This document shows, in pieces, positions 23,335-33,058 of a stretch of DNA of 40,267 nucleotides; position 1 is the first letter of the stretch; each line of letters starts with the position of its first letter. The DNA is taken from positions 1-40,267 of the forward strand of contig JAERSQ010000037.1 in NCBI GenBank assembly GCA_016845525.1, written 5' to 3'. Under the pieces are notes generated by a model. The model had not been told where the DNA came from and searched no databases. It saw only the letters and a list, made by a program, of their open reading frames with translations. The position numbers and the translations under genes are program-made. Source of the DNA: Pseudomonadota bacterium (GTDB taxonomy: Bacteria > Pseudomonadota > Gammaproteobacteria > Arenicellales > UBA868).

Positions 23335-25007
23335 GGCAGGTTAAGCCCATGGGTTCGGGCGCAATCAATCGCCTCCTCATAGCCCGCATCAGCGTGACGC
23401 ATGACGCCGGTGGCAGGGTCATTCCAGAGCACTCGAGCCAGCTTCTGGTCGGCAGATTCTGAGCCGTCGGCCAGGATAACGAGACCGGCATGTTGGGAGA
23501 AGCCAATACCGACGCCGCCGCCATGATGAAAAGACACCCAGGTAGCTCCGGAGGCGGTATTCAACAGCGCATTCAGTAGCGGCCAGTCGGACACAGCATC
23601 GGATCCATCTTTCATCTGCTCAGTCTCGCGGTTGGGGCTGGCCACCGAGCCGCTGTCGAGATGATCCCGTCCAATGACGACAGGCGCGCTGAGTTCGCCG
23701 CTTGCCACCATCTGGTTAAAGGCTCTGCCCACGCGGTCACGGTCACCGAGGCCCAGCCAGCAGATCCGACTCGGCATCCCCTGGAAAGAAATTCTTTTCT
23801 GCGCCATGTCCAGCCACTGATGCAATTGCGGATTGTCGGGAATCAGCTCTTTGACCTTGGCATCGGTGCGGTAGATGTCCTCGGGGTCTCCCGACAGTGC
23901 GGCCCAGCGAAAAGGGCCAATCCCCCGGCAGAAGAGGGGCCGAACGTAGGCAGGGACGAAGCCGGGATAGTCGAAGGCATTGGCGATACCGGTTTCCTTC
24001 GCCATCTGGCGGATGTTGTTGCCATAGTCCACCACCGGTATGCCCCGGTCCCAAAAGTTAAGCATGGCTTGTACCTGAACCGCCATGGAAGCTTTCGCGG
24101 CATCCGCAACCGATTTGGGATCAGTGCGTCGGCGCTCAGTCCATTCTTCCATTGACCAGCCGGCGGGCAGATAGCCGTTCTGCGGATCGTGCGCCGAGGT
24201 CTGATCCGTGACAGCATCGGGTTGATAGCGCGGATTCGATTGGGAACGTTCAACCAGATCAGGATAGATCTCGGCGGCGTTGCCCAGCAGACCAACCGAT
24301 ATGGGCCTGCCTTCACCATGGGCTGTTTCAACGAGATGTAATGCGTCGTCGATGTTGTCGGCCCATGCATCCAGATAGCGCGTCTTGAGCCGGAACTCGA
24401 TGGATTGACGATTGCATTCAACCGCAATCATTGAATAACCGCTCATCGTGGCGGCAAGCGGCTGGGCGCCGCCCATGCCGCCCAGTCCCGCGGTAAGAAT
24501 CCAGCGGCCCTTGGGAGAGCCCCCGAAGTGCTGGCGCGACATTTCGGCAAAGGTTTCAAAGGTGCCCTGAACGATTCCCTGCGAGCCGATGTAGATCCAC
24601 GAACCCGCGGTCATCTGTCCGTACATCATGAGACCGCGCTGGTCGAGCTCCGAGAAATGTTCGAGCGTCGCCCAATGGGGTACGAGGTTGGAGTTGGCGA
24701 TCAGGACTCGCGGTGCCTGCTCATGGGTTTGGAAAACCCCAACGGGTTTGCCTGATTGAACAAGCAGTGTCTGGTGGGTTTCCAGTGTTTTGAGAGATGC
24801 CACAATCCGGTCGAAACTGTCCCAGTCTCGGGCCGCCCGTCCGACTCCGCCGTAGACAACCAATTCTGCCGGATTTTCGGCGACGGCAGGATCGAGGTTA
24901 TTCATCAGCATCCGCATGGGTGCTTCTGTACTCCAGTGCTTGCACTGCAGTTCTGGCCCTTTGGGCGCCTGGATATGTCGTTCAGGTGCGTATCGGTTTT
25001 GTGTCAT
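23319..25007 (-). CDS. hutU: Urocanate hydratase HutU
   Basis: Second step of histidine breakdown: urocanate plus water to 4-imidazolone-5-propionate, using tightly bound NAD+ in the cytosol. The 562 residues cover the family full length, with [12 protein letters not shown] near the start, the NAD-binding glycine cluster [12 protein letters not shown] (174-185), the YGNNIRQMA block and Cys416 in [12 protein letters not shown], the region of the catalytic cysteine. It is the last gene of the minus-strand hutF-hutH-deformylase-hutU unit, 59 bases after the deformylase gene. Confidence 0.96.
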   Translation of the reverse strand: MTQNRYAPERHIQAPKGPELQCKHWSTEAPMRMLMNNLDPAVAENPAELVVYGGVGRAARDWDSFDRIVASLKTLETHQTLLVQSGKPVGVFQTHEQAPRVLIANSNLVPHWATLEHFSELDQRGLMMYGQMTAGSWIYIGSQGIVQGTFETFAEMSRQHFGGSPKGRWILTAGLGGMGGAQPLAATMSGYSMIAVECNRQSIEFRLKTRYLDAWADNIDDALHLVETAHGEGRPISVGLLGNAAEIYPDLVERSQSNPRYQPDAVTDQTSAHDPQNGYLPAGWSMEEWTERRRTDPKSVADAAKASMAVQVQAMLNFWDRGIPVVDYGNNIRQMAKETGIANAFDYPGFVPAYVRPLFCRGIGPFRWAALSGDPEDIYRTDAKVKELIPDNPQLHQWLDMAQKRISFQGMPSRICWLGLGDRDRVGRAFNQMVASGELSAPVVIGRDHLDSGSVASPNRETEQMKDGSDAVSDWPLLNALLNTASGATWVSFHHGGGVGIGFSQHAGLVILADGSESADQKLARVLWNDPATGVMRHADAGYEEAIDCARTHGLNLPSIGK

Positions 25008-25066
25008 TTTGGTCTGTCAAGATGGGTCGAAATCGGTAATGCGGATGGGTGTGGATGGGACTGCCG

Positions 25067-25645
25067 TCAACTGCCGTAGCGGGCCACCAGTTGCTGGACG
25101 TTTTCGGCTACCTGGGCCCGGTGATAGCGCTCAAAGTGTTCCCAGGTGACCAGACTGGTTGAGTCTTCAACCCGGTCCAGAAAGAGTTTGCCGAGCAGGT
25201 GATCGACTTCATGCTGATAGGTGGCGGCGGTCATCCCTTTGACGCGCTCATGGATCGGGTTGCCATGCCGGTCGAGAGCACTGACATCTATCTCGCAGTA
25301 GCGCTGCACTTTTCCGCGTAGGTTGGGCACGCTGAGGCAGCCCTCGTAATTCTCAAACAGATCGGCCCCAACGGGCGTCAGCACGGGATTCACCAGAACC
25401 GTGAGGGGAATATTCGGACGATAGGGATAGCGCGGGTTGTCGCGCACCTCGATCGCACAGATACGAAGCGATTGATACACCTGGTTGGCGGCAAGCCCCG
25501 CACCATTGGCCGCACGCATGGTTGCAATCAGATCATCGATGAATTGCTGAACCTCGGCGCTTTGGAGCGCCTCGGGGCTGAGTTCGGCTGTCGGTTCGCG
25601 CAGGACGGGATGACCGATCTGGGCAATGCTGAGAATTCGATTCAT
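25067..25645 (-). CDS. Peptide-deformylase-fold protein embedded in the hut operon
   Basis: A 192-residue metallohydrolase with all three deformylase motifs: GAGLAANQ (48-55), EGCLS (101-105, metal ligand Cys103) and QHEVDH (144-149, His145, Glu146, His149). Peptide deformylase removes N-formyl groups from new proteins, but housekeeping def normally lies next to fmt, not in a histidine operon. Here it is tightly placed between hutH (22 bases) and hutU (59 bases). HutG, which hydrolyses N-formylglutamate, is absent from the window although HutF is present. A role as N-formylglutamate deformylase is an attractive inference; a second, ordinary peptide deformylase is the alternative. The ribosome site GAGG supports the start. 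Confidence 0.88.
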   Translation of the reverse strand: MNRILSIAQIGHPVLREPTAELSPEALQSAEVQQFIDDLIATMRAANGAGLAANQVYQSLRICAIEVRDNPRYPYRPNIPLTVLVNPVLTPVGADLFENYEGCLSVPNLRGKVQRYCEIDVSALDRHGNPIHERVKGMTAATYQHEVDHLLGKLFLDRVEDSTSLVTWEHFERYHRAQVAENVQQLVARYGS

Positions 25646-25667
25646 AAAGGCCTCATATTTACTCGCG

Positions 25668-27209
25668 TTAATCCTTCGATGTATTCGTGTCCAGCGGTTG
25701 TTTGGGTAGAAGCGCTACCAGCTGGCCTTGTCTGATGATCGAGGCCGCTTTTTCGATATCGGGATAGAACACTCTGTCTTGGGTGTATTCCGGCACGTGG
25801 GCGCGGAGCAGTTTGTGTGCTGACTCAACGTCAGTTGAAGAGGATAGGGGTCGGCGCAGGGAAATCCCTTGAGAGGCGGCAAGATATTCGACGGCCAGTA
25901 TCTGCAGGGTGTTCTCGTTCATGTCGTGGAGTCGCCGCGCGGCAAAGGTCGCCATACTGACGTGATCCTCCTGGTTTGCCGATGTCGGAAGACTGTCCAC
26001 ACTGGCGGGGTGGGCAAGGCTCTTGTTTTCCGATGCCAGAGCCGCCGCGGTCACGTGCGCCACCATGAAGCCCGATTCCAGTCCCGCGTTTCGAGTCAGA
26101 AAGGGCGGCAGTTCACTGATGCTCGCATCGATCAGCATGGCGATTCGTCGCTCAGACAGGCTGCCGGTCTCAGCAATGGCAAGGGCAATATTGTCGGCCA
26201 CCAATGCCACGGGTTCTGCGTGAAAGTTTCCACCCGACAGGACCTCGCCTGTTTTTGGACACAATATCGGGTTGTCGGAAACGGCGTTAGCTTCGCGTAA
26301 CAGAATTTGTGCGCCATGCTCGAGTTGATCGAGACAGGCGCCCAGCACCTGCGGCTGGCAGCGAAGGCAGTAGGGATCCTGGACCCGATCGCAGTTGGCG
26401 TGTGACTGATTGAGTTCGCTGTCGTTGAGCAGTGCGCGATACATTTTTGCCACCCGGGTCTGCCCCGACTGCCCACGGGCCTCGTGAATGCGAGCATCGA
26501 AAGGCACATAACTGCCGAGTGCCGCATCCACCGACATGGCTCCAACCACAATGGCGTTGGCGAGATTGTGTTCGGCGGCAAATAGACCCCCAATCGCGAG
26601 CGCCGCGGACACCTGCGTGCCGTTCAGCAGCGCAAGCCCTTCCTTGGCCTCCAGGACAAGTGCATTTAATCCTATGGATTGCAATGCTCTTGCCGCCGAA
26701 AGCCGTTCACCCCGGAAAAAGACTTCTCCCTCGCCGATCAGTGCGAGAGATAGGTGGGCGAGCGGCGCGAGATCTCCCGACGCGCCCACGGATCCTTTTT
26801 CCGGAATCACGGGCAGGATGTCATGCGACAGCATTGAAATGAAATGCTCGATCACCTCCGGCCGGACACCAGAATATCCCCGGGCGAGGCTCAAGAGTTT
26901 CAGAACCATGATCAGTCGGGTGATCCCGAGCTCAAGCGGCTGTCCTACGCCGGCAGCATGGGAGCGGATAAGGTTATGCTGCAGCGTCGACAGATCGGCA
27001 TTATCCACCTGGGTCTTCGCGAGTTTGCCAAAGCCGGTGTTGATGCCATAGGCCGGCGCGCCCCGCTGCACAACCGCCTTAAGGGAGTCGTGACTGTGAC
27101 GAACCTGCTGCCAGGCATCTTCAGGAAGCGATACCTCAACCGGCGCGGCCCCAATCTGCCGGAGTTGATCCAGTGTCAGTTGACCCGGAATCAAATTAAC
27201 TGTCTGCAC
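25668..27209 (-). CDS. hutH: Histidine ammonia-lyase HutH
   Basis: First step of histidine degradation: removes ammonia from L-histidine to give trans-urocanate. The 513 residues contain the MIO-forming triad Ala143-Ser144-Gly145 in GSVGASGDLAPLAHL, the catalytic Tyr54 (APAYGINTGFG), the YCLRCQPQ block and the NQEDHVSM motif, all as in canonical HutH. The first codon is GTG (complement of 27207-27209), preceded by GGGGAG. It lies 41 bases after hutF and 22 before the deformylase gene. Confidence 0.96.
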   Translation of the reverse strand: MQTVNLIPGQLTLDQLRQIGAAPVEVSLPEDAWQQVRHSHDSLKAVVQRGAPAYGINTGFGKLAKTQVDNADLSTLQHNLIRSHAAGVGQPLELGITRLIMVLKLLSLARGYSGVRPEVIEHFISMLSHDILPVIPEKGSVGASGDLAPLAHLSLALIGEGEVFFRGERLSAARALQSIGLNALVLEAKEGLALLNGTQVSAALAIGGLFAAEHNLANAIVVGAMSVDAALGSYVPFDARIHEARGQSGQTRVAKMYRALLNDSELNQSHANCDRVQDPYCLRCQPQVLGACLDQLEHGAQILLREANAVSDNPILCPKTGEVLSGGNFHAEPVALVADNIALAIAETGSLSERRIAMLIDASISELPPFLTRNAGLESGFMVAHVTAAALASENKSLAHPASVDSLPTSANQEDHVSMATFAARRLHDMNENTLQILAVEYLAASQGISLRRPLSSSTDVESAHKLLRAHVPEYTQDRVFYPDIEKAASIIRQGQLVALLPKQPLDTNTSKD

Positions 27210-27250
27210 GATAGTCGGCTCCCCTGTTGACGTTGCGCAAAGCGGATCGG

Positions 27251-28648
27251 TTAGCTCAGGTCGAGAGCATTCACCATGTCGCGGTATGCGCGCGATGCGC
27301 TCTCCATCGAAGGATGGACGCCATCATGAACAACATGCCTTCCCCCGGCAACCACGTTTTGTACGGGGTTATCGGGTCCTGAAAAAATCCAGGTATCGAG
27401 AATCTGATCCGGTGAGCGGCCAGCGAACTCGACGTGATCTGATCCGATTTCAACAAGATCTCCCCGAGCACCGGGCTGCAGGCCGGCGAGGCGCTCACCC
27501 CGAGCGCGGTTCCCCCCGATCGTTGCGGCGGTGGTTAATGCCCGGCCATTGCTGCCGGCGTCGTCCGGCACCAGCACCGTACGGCGCCGCAGACTGAATC
27601 GTTGGCTGTATTCGAGCAGGCGCAGTTCCTCTGCCGGGGACGTACAGACCTGACTGTCCGAGCCCACGCCCAGAAACCCATTGTTCGCCATCAATTCCGC
27701 TGCAGGAAAGATGCCATCGCCCAGATTGGCTTCCGTCGTCGGGCAAAGCCCAACGATTGCGCCGCTTTGCGCAAGCAGTTTTTGCTCGTGAGGGTCGACA
27801 TGCGTGGCATGGATAAGGCACCAGCGATCAGTCACATCACATTGGTCATACAGCCAGGCCACCGGTCTTGCCCCGTTTATTTCGACGCAGTCATTGACTT
27901 CACGCATCTGCTCAGCAACATGGATATGGATCGGGGCGCTTTCGAGCAGTTTTCCCGCCGCCTCGATGGTTGACGACATGACTGAAGGGGAAACAGCCCG
28001 AAGGGAGTGAGCCGCGAAACCCAGGAATCTGTCTGGGTCCTGTGCGCAAAGCGAATGACAACTCTCGAGAAGCGCCAGATAGTCTTCCAGGTTATTGAAG
28101 AATCGATGCTGGGCGTTTTGTACCGGTTCATCGTTAAAGCCGCCGCGGCAGTACAGTACGGGCAAAAGCGTGATAGCAATCCCGGCTTCGGAGGCAGCCT
28201 CCAGAAGTTGCGCCGACATCTCGCTACGGTCGGCATAGGGTGTGCCGTCTGGTTGATGATGCAGGTAGTGAAATTCTGCAACCGAGGTATATCCTTTTTG
28301 CAGCATGTCGATGTACAGATATCGAGCAATCGTCTGTAGTTGCTCCGGATCAAGCCGTGCGTTCGCGCGATACATAAGTTCGCGCCACCCCCAGAAATCA
28401 TCCTGACCCGCAATTCGATGCTCTGTCAGTCCCGTGATGACTTTCTGATGCGCGTGCGAATGCAGGTTGGGTATTCCCGCAATAACCGTACCCTTAAGAT
28501 TCAGATCAACATCCGCCTCGCTATCTTCCCGGAGACTTTGTATCCGTCCCGATGTATCGAACTCGATGACGCAGTTATTTTTCCAACCGAAGACGGTCAG
28601 AGCGGTTGCACAACGGACAGAGTTGAGTCGCGGGCCTGAAGTACGCAT
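27251..28648 (-). CDS. hutF: Formimidoylglutamate deiminase HutF
   Basis: Converts N-formimino-L-glutamate to N-formyl-L-glutamate plus ammonia, defining the two-step deiminase/deformylase branch of histidine breakdown. From ATG 28648 (AGGAAATC just upstream; an upstream in-frame start at 28747 would add an unlikely 33-residue leader) it has 465 residues. It is an amidohydrolase-fold protein: metal ligands NLHSHAHQ (about 62-69), IHIHVAEQ, CLIHATHVD and GVGSDSQVC. HSHAHQ and the VAEQ/SDSQ blocks are HutF-typical. It is first in the minus-strand hut operon and divergent from the TauD gene. Confidence 0.94.
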   Translation of the reverse strand: MRTSGPRLNSVRCATALTVFGWKNNCVIEFDTSGRIQSLREDSEADVDLNLKGTVIAGIPNLHSHAHQKVITGLTEHRIAGQDDFWGWRELMYRANARLDPEQLQTIARYLYIDMLQKGYTSVAEFHYLHHQPDGTPYADRSEMSAQLLEAASEAGIAITLLPVLYCRGGFNDEPVQNAQHRFFNNLEDYLALLESCHSLCAQDPDRFLGFAAHSLRAVSPSVMSSTIEAAGKLLESAPIHIHVAEQMREVNDCVEINGARPVAWLYDQCDVTDRWCLIHATHVDPHEQKLLAQSGAIVGLCPTTEANLGDGIFPAAELMANNGFLGVGSDSQVCTSPAEELRLLEYSQRFSLRRRTVLVPDDAGSNGRALTTAATIGGNRARGERLAGLQPGARGDLVEIGSDHVEFAGRSPDQILDTWIFSGPDNPVQNVVAGGRHVVHDGVHPSMESASRAYRDMVNALDLS

Positions 28649-28658
28649 GATTTCCTGT

Positions 28659-28686
28659 TTGCTTGTTTTGTGTCGGCGCCTATACT
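28659..28686 (+). promoter_or_regulatory. Sigma-70-like promoter for the TauD-PhyH-OCD-hutI unit
   Basis: TTGCTT (28659-28664), 16 bases, then TATACT (28681-28686) on the plus strand, in the 126-base region between the divergent hutF and TauD genes. Transcription would start near 28693. Any operator for a common regulator of both hut units should lie here, but none is obvious. Confidence 0.4.
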
Positions 28687-28774
28687 GGTGCGGCATGATG
28701 AGGCGCGCATTGCAAAGTGTGGGCTGTGCCTGCGTATCTGCATCCACGCTTGCACAATCCTAGTGGGAGAATAA

Positions 28775-29644
28775 ATGACACCGGTGACTCAGACAATAAG
28801 TCCGGCTGTGGACCCCTTGGCGACGGCTGATGGCGCGACTGACAAGGCGGTGCAGATAAGACCGATTACGCCAGTGTTCGGGGCGTTTATTGAGAATCTC
28901 CCGTGGACAGTGGAATCGGGCGAGTCGGACCCCGCGTCGATTCGAATCATCAAAGAAGCGTTCGATAAGTATCTTGTGCTGGTGTTTGAGCCCCAGGAAG
29001 CTTCAGCGCAGGCGTTGCGGAGATTTGTCCGCCAGTTTGGACCCCTTTTTGTGCACCACGCCGATGATGGCGTGATGCCGGTGGATGAGGTTCCGGAGGT
29101 GCTGCAGATGCTGAAAGAGCCAGAGGGCGATCGGCTGTTCGGAGGGGTCTGCTGGCATGCGGATGTCACGTTCCGAAAGCCCGCCGGCTATCTGTCCGCG
29201 CTGCACGCGAAGCAACTTCCGCCCGTTGGGGGTGATACGCTCTTTGCCAGTACGGTAGCCGCCTTCTCCGCACTGAGTTCCGGCATGCAGCAGCTTCTGC
29301 GAAAACTTGAGGCCGTGCATAGCTATTCCGGCCCCGATGCGCCGGATCATCCATCAGAAACGGCGGTGCATCCGGTTGTGCGGTGTCATCCTGAGACAGG
29401 TGAGGAGGGCATCTATCTCAATCGCATGTTCGCCACACGCTTTGTCGGGATGACAAAAGAAGAAAGTGAGCCGCTGTTGAGGTTCCTGGATGAACACATG
29501 ACCCGCTGTGAATTTACTGCCCGCATCTCCTGGACCGAGGGTCAGTTGGTAATGTGGGATAACCGGTTTACGCTTCACTATCCCATTAATGATTTCTCGG
29601 GTCATCGACGGCTGCTGTACCGCTGCACTGCGATGGAGCACTAA
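28775..29644 (+). CDS. TauD/TfdA-family Fe(II)/2OG dioxygenase
   Basis: A 289-residue oxygenase of the TauD family. The iron-binding facial triad is His128 and Asp130 (CWHADVTF) and His268 (FTLHYPIND); Arg278/279 in FSGHRRLLYR is the likely 2-oxoglutarate anchor. Unlike the dioxygenase at 21274 it has no zinc domain. It opens the plus-strand cluster with a good GGGAG ribosome site. TauD enzymes hydroxylate small polar acids, often next to a heteroatom; the substrate here is unknown but the context suggests an imidazole or betaine compound. Confidence 0.87.
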   Translation: MTPVTQTISPAVDPLATADGATDKAVQIRPITPVFGAFIENLPWTVESGESDPASIRIIKEAFDKYLVLVFEPQEASAQALRRFVRQFGPLFVHHADDGVMPVDEVPEVLQMLKEPEGDRLFGGVCWHADVTFRKPAGYLSALHAKQLPPVGGDTLFASTVAAFSALSSGMQQLLRKLEAVHSYSGPDAPDHPSETAVHPVVRCHPETGEEGIYLNRMFATRFVGMTKEESEPLLRFLDEHMTRCEFTARISWTEGQLVMWDNRFTLHYPINDFSGHRRLLYRCTAMEH

Positions 29645-29690
29645 GTCTCTGGATTGCCTGTAAACAGAATACCAAGACATCAAAATAGAG

Positions 29691-30518
29691 ATGGAAAAGA
29701 TGAGCCCAAATCTGATCTCCGATGACCTGATTGAGGTTTTCCAGGCTGATGGGGTCGTGGTGCTCCGGGATGTTTTCACGCCCTGGGTAGCGGGTGTGCA
29801 GCAGGCCATTGAAGAGAACAAGCGTAACCCGAGTTGGCGGGAGCGCACCTATCGGCCCGAAGAAGGTGAGGGCTGCGAATTTTTTCAGGATTACTGCGTT
29901 TGGGCAGATTTTTCGGGCTATCGTGCTTTGGTGGTTGAGTCTCCGATGGCGGAGATCGCAGCGCAACTGATGCGCTCGGATACGGCACGTGTTTTCCACG
30001 ATCATGTCCTGGTCAAGGAGCCCGGTAACTCGGTTAAGACGCCTTGGCACCATGACCAACCCTATTACATCGTTGATGGCGCCCAATCGGTAAGTTTCTG
30101 GGTCCCGGTGGATCCGGTCCCCGCTGACCGCACCGTCGAGTATGTGGCGGGTTCACATCGGTGGGGAGTCGACTTCAAGCCAACCCGTTTTGATGGCACG
30201 GATCTGTATTCGGCGGATGAATCCGATACGGTGCCGGACGTGGAAACGGATCGCGACAGTTTGGATATACGCCGTTGGGCAACGGAACCAGGCGACGCGA
30301 TCGCGTTCAACTTCAGAACGCTGCATGGTGCTGCCGCGAATCAATCAAGTCAGCGCCGCCGGGTAACCTCAATCCGGTGGGTGGGGGATGATGCCCGGTT
30401 TGTTCAAAGACCAGGCAAGACTTCGCCATTTTTTCCCGGTCTGACGTATGAACACGGGACACCGTTCGGCGGAGATCAGTTCCCCGTGATTTTCCCGCGA
30501 AGCCAAAGTGCGCAGTAG
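29691..30518 (+). CDS. Phytanoyl-CoA dioxygenase (PhyH) family protein, first copy
   Basis: A 275-residue Fe(II)/2OG oxygenase. Ligands are His120 and Asp122 (PWHHDQPYY) and His212 (TLHGAAAN). The segment FWVPVDPVPADRTVEYVAGSH is typical of PhyH/ectoine-hydroxylase-like enzymes. Members act on many small molecules besides phytanoyl-CoA. It is co-oriented with the TauD gene 46 bases upstream and the OCD gene 37 bases downstream. ATG 29691 or 29700 could be the start. The substrate is unknown. Confidence 0.86.
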   Translation: MEKMSPNLISDDLIEVFQADGVVVLRDVFTPWVAGVQQAIEENKRNPSWRERTYRPEEGEGCEFFQDYCVWADFSGYRALVVESPMAEIAAQLMRSDTARVFHDHVLVKEPGNSVKTPWHHDQPYYIVDGAQSVSFWVPVDPVPADRTVEYVAGSHRWGVDFKPTRFDGTDLYSADESDTVPDVETDRDSLDIRRWATEPGDAIAFNFRTLHGAAANQSSQRRRVTSIRWVGDDARFVQRPGKTSPFFPGLTYEHGTPFGGDQFPVIFPRSQSAQ

Positions 30519-30555
30519 GTGACTGCGACACACTTCGTTTGATTCTGGAGTTCCC

Positions 30556-31557
30556 ATGGAACATCTCACGCTGCACTATTTGAATGCCCGTGACGTCGAA
30601 GCTCTGGCGATGACGGCTGACGAAATCATCCAGGCCCAGGAAGAGTCCCTTGCAGCACAGGGTCGGGGAGAAACGGTTATCGAGCCCCGCATGCACCTGC
30701 GGCCCGACCCGGCTTTTCGGGGACATTTCAACGTGCTGCGCGGCTATATCGCACCGATCGGTATTGCGGGAATAAAGGTGGTTGGTGATTTCATCGACAA
30801 CTACAAACTCGGCTACCCATCAGAGTTTGGCATGCTGACTCTGATGGATGCCCGCACCGGTGTACCTCGAGCCGTTATTGATGCGACTGCGATCACCGAC
30901 ATGCGTACCGGCGCTATGACCGCCGTGGGAGCAAAATATCTCGCGCCTTCAGAGCCAAAGGTGCTTGGTCATATCGGGGCGCGCGGCAGTTCCTTCTGGA
31001 ACGTCAAACTCCTTGATCATCTTTTCGATTTCGAGCAAATTCGCGTTCACTCCCGGCGTCCTGAGAGTCGGGACAGTTTCGGTCAACGTTTGTCAGACGA
31101 ACTCGGCAAGTCCGTCACTGTGACAGATGATTGGCAAAGTTGTCTCGAGGGTGCCGACGTCATGATAGAGGCTTCGCGGCTTGAAGCCCCCGAGCCGCTG
31201 TTTCGTACGGAATGGGTTCGGCCGGGAGCGCTGGTGATCCCTTACGGCACTCAGAGTACTGTCGAGGACAATTTCACGGACGTCATGGACAAGATTGTGG
31301 TGGACCATTGGGAGCAATGCCTGATCGGACCCTTTGGCTGCCTGCGCCGTCACGTTGATGGAGGAAAGGTAACGCGCGAAACGATCCATGGCGAGATTGG
31401 ATCCATCTGCGCAGGGGAGCTGGCCGGTCGTGAAAATGATAGCGAGACCATCCTGTTCTGGCATCGTGGATTGTCCACGTCAGATATTGCCTTGGGTTGG
31501 GCCATGCTGGAAAAGGCCAAGCGTCTTGATATCGGTACGGTGCTGGATTACACATGA
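30556..31557 (+). CDS. Ornithine cyclodeaminase / mu-crystallin family protein
   Basis: A 333-residue NAD(P)-dependent enzyme. Family hallmarks are the conserved GIKVVGDFIDN, LTLMDARTGVPRAVIDATAIT and TDMRTGAMTAVGAKYLA blocks, a Rossmann segment (VLGHIGARGSSFWNV) and VMIEAS near 200. Members are ornithine cyclodeaminases, but many are imine reductases or amino-acid dehydrogenases. Beside an amine oxidase and RidA, a role reducing an imine is plausible. The glycine-rich loop reads GHIGARGSS, not the commoner GSGxQA, hinting at a diverged cofactor or substrate. Its stop overlaps the next start (ATGA, 31554-31557). Confidence 0.85.
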   Translation: MEHLTLHYLNARDVEALAMTADEIIQAQEESLAAQGRGETVIEPRMHLRPDPAFRGHFNVLRGYIAPIGIAGIKVVGDFIDNYKLGYPSEFGMLTLMDARTGVPRAVIDATAITDMRTGAMTAVGAKYLAPSEPKVLGHIGARGSSFWNVKLLDHLFDFEQIRVHSRRPESRDSFGQRLSDELGKSVTVTDDWQSCLEGADVMIEASRLEAPEPLFRTEWVRPGALVIPYGTQSTVEDNFTDVMDKIVVDHWEQCLIGPFGCLRRHVDGGKVTRETIHGEIGSICAGELAGRENDSETILFWHRGLSTSDIALGWAMLEKAKRLDIGTVLDYT

Positions 31558-33047
31558 TTACGCTTAAGGCGCCAGAAGACCTTAATTGGGATGCCATCAC
31601 GGCAGTGGCGTACGAGGGGGTCCGACTCGATATTGCCCCTGAACTGCTCGCCAGCGTTGAGCGGGGGCGCGAGATATTCAATGAACTGATCGATGCGGGG
31701 GCGCCCTGTTACGGCGTCACAACCGGTCTCGGCAGGTTGAGCACGACGGATCTTTCTACAGAAGCGCGTGATGCGATTTCCCGCAACATCCTGCTTGCGC
31801 GGGCAGCGGCGTTTGGGGAGCCACTGCCCCGGCCGGTGGTGCGCGCAATGATGATGGTTCGGTTGGCAAACTTTCTTTCAGGCCAGGATGGGGTCAGCGC
31901 CGAACTGTGTCAATTCATTGCCGCGCGACTGAATGACGACTTCGATCCCTTTGTGCCCGCGCTTGGGCATGGATTCGCTGCCGACGGAACACCCAATGCC
32001 CACTGTTTCCAGACACTGATTGGAGAGGGAAGGGTGCTCGACCCAGATGGCGAACCTGTTGCCGCAGCGGCGGCTTTGGCGGCACGTGGGGCGGCTCCGT
32101 ATTCGCCCGGGTCAAAAGAAGGCCTGGCGCTGATCAACGGGATTACGGCTCTGCCGGCGTATGCGATCTATGCCCATCGGCAGGTCAGTGCCCTGCAGGA
32201 ATTCGCGACGCTGGCGGCGGCCGTCTCCCTCGAAGCATTGGCTGTTCCCAAGGATGCAATCCATCCCGCTCTCGCCCGATCGAACGGGGCCGGAGTGGGA
32301 AAGGTGATTGAGCGTCTTAACCAACTGCTTGAGGGCAGTAGGGTGACACCGTACAAGCTGCAGGCCGCGATCTCTCTGCGCATCATTCCTCAGGTGCACG
32401 GGGCACAGGTTGATGCACTCGATCAGGTCAGGTCCGGCATAGAGCAGACGATCAGTACCTTCTCAGGAAATCCCATGCTGGTGGAAGACGATGGCGAAGG
32501 GCAGGCAAGATTGTTGTCGGTGGGGAGTTTCCACAACCAGTTGCTGGTCAATTTGATCGAATACCTCGCTATCGCCACATCGCACGTCGTTTGTCTCAGT
32601 GAGCGCCGATTGCACCGGATGATGGATGAAAACCAAACCGGCCTTAACCCTCAGCTGGCTCCCCGACCAGGATTGGACGCCGGGATGGTGGTGGCGCACA
32701 AAGCCTGTATCGATCTTGTGGCGCGTGTCCGTATGGCGGCGCAGCCTCTTTCCTTGATGACGTCCGAGACCTCTGGGGGCCAGGAGGACTATATGTCGAT
32801 GGCCTTGCCCGTGATTCAACGCCTGCTGGAGATTGTGCGGTACGGGACTGCGGTACTGTCCTACGAGGCAATGGCAGGCTGCATTGCCCTGGATCAGCGG
32901 CAGGCCCATTATGGCCAGGGGGTGACCGGCTTCCATGACCTGGTGCGAGAGCACATCGCTCCTCTGGACCAGGATCGGTCTCCCGGCCGGGACTTTGAGG
33001 TCATGCATGAACTCGTTCTGCGCGAGTTCTTTCCGGATTTAATCTGA
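31554..33047 (+). CDS. HutH-family lyase lacking the MIO Ala-Ser-Gly triad
   Basis: A 497-residue aromatic-amino-acid-lyase fold protein. Family landmarks are CYGVTTGLG (catalytic Tyr53), SLRIIPQVHG, the LNPQLAPRPGLDAG stretch and SGGQEDYMSMA. Where HutH at 25668-27209 has GASGDLAPLAHL, this protein has GFAADGTPNAHC. Aligned on the following His, Ala-Ser-Gly becomes Phe141-Ala142-Ala143, so the electrophilic MIO cofactor cannot form. The second catalytic Tyr (PYCLR in HutH) is Ile (AISLR). It is full length with no stops and is coupled on both sides, so it is a functional repurposed enzyme, not a wreck. A lyase for a substrate with a better leaving group, such as a trimethylammonium histidine, is one possibility. 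Confidence 0.85.
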   Translation: MITLKAPEDLNWDAITAVAYEGVRLDIAPELLASVERGREIFNELIDAGAPCYGVTTGLGRLSTTDLSTEARDAISRNILLARAAAFGEPLPRPVVRAMMMVRLANFLSGQDGVSAELCQFIAARLNDDFDPFVPALGHGFAADGTPNAHCFQTLIGEGRVLDPDGEPVAAAAALAARGAAPYSPGSKEGLALINGITALPAYAIYAHRQVSALQEFATLAAAVSLEALAVPKDAIHPALARSNGAGVGKVIERLNQLLEGSRVTPYKLQAAISLRIIPQVHGAQVDALDQVRSGIEQTISTFSGNPMLVEDDGEGQARLLSVGSFHNQLLVNLIEYLAIATSHVVCLSERRLHRMMDENQTGLNPQLAPRPGLDAGMVVAHKACIDLVARVRMAAQPLSLMTSETSGGQEDYMSMALPVIQRLLEIVRYGTAVLSYEAMAGCIALDQRQAHYGQGVTGFHDLVREHIAPLDQDRSPGRDFEVMHELVLREFFPDLI

Positions 33048-33058
33048 GGTAACTGCAC

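Noticed and set aside
25067-25645. Calling the deformylase-fold protein housekeeping Def
   Set aside because: Motifs fit peptide deformylase, but the operon context is histidine breakdown, so the symbol is withheld and both roles are left open.
26432-27230. Long open frames on the plus strand opposite hutH
   Set aside because: They are antisense shadows of a highly conserved gene and have no recognisable domain or ribosome site.
31554-33047. A second histidine ammonia-lyase with normal function
   Set aside because: The Ala-Ser-Gly triad that forms the cofactor is absent and a second catalytic Tyr is replaced; a simple hutH2 label would be misleading.
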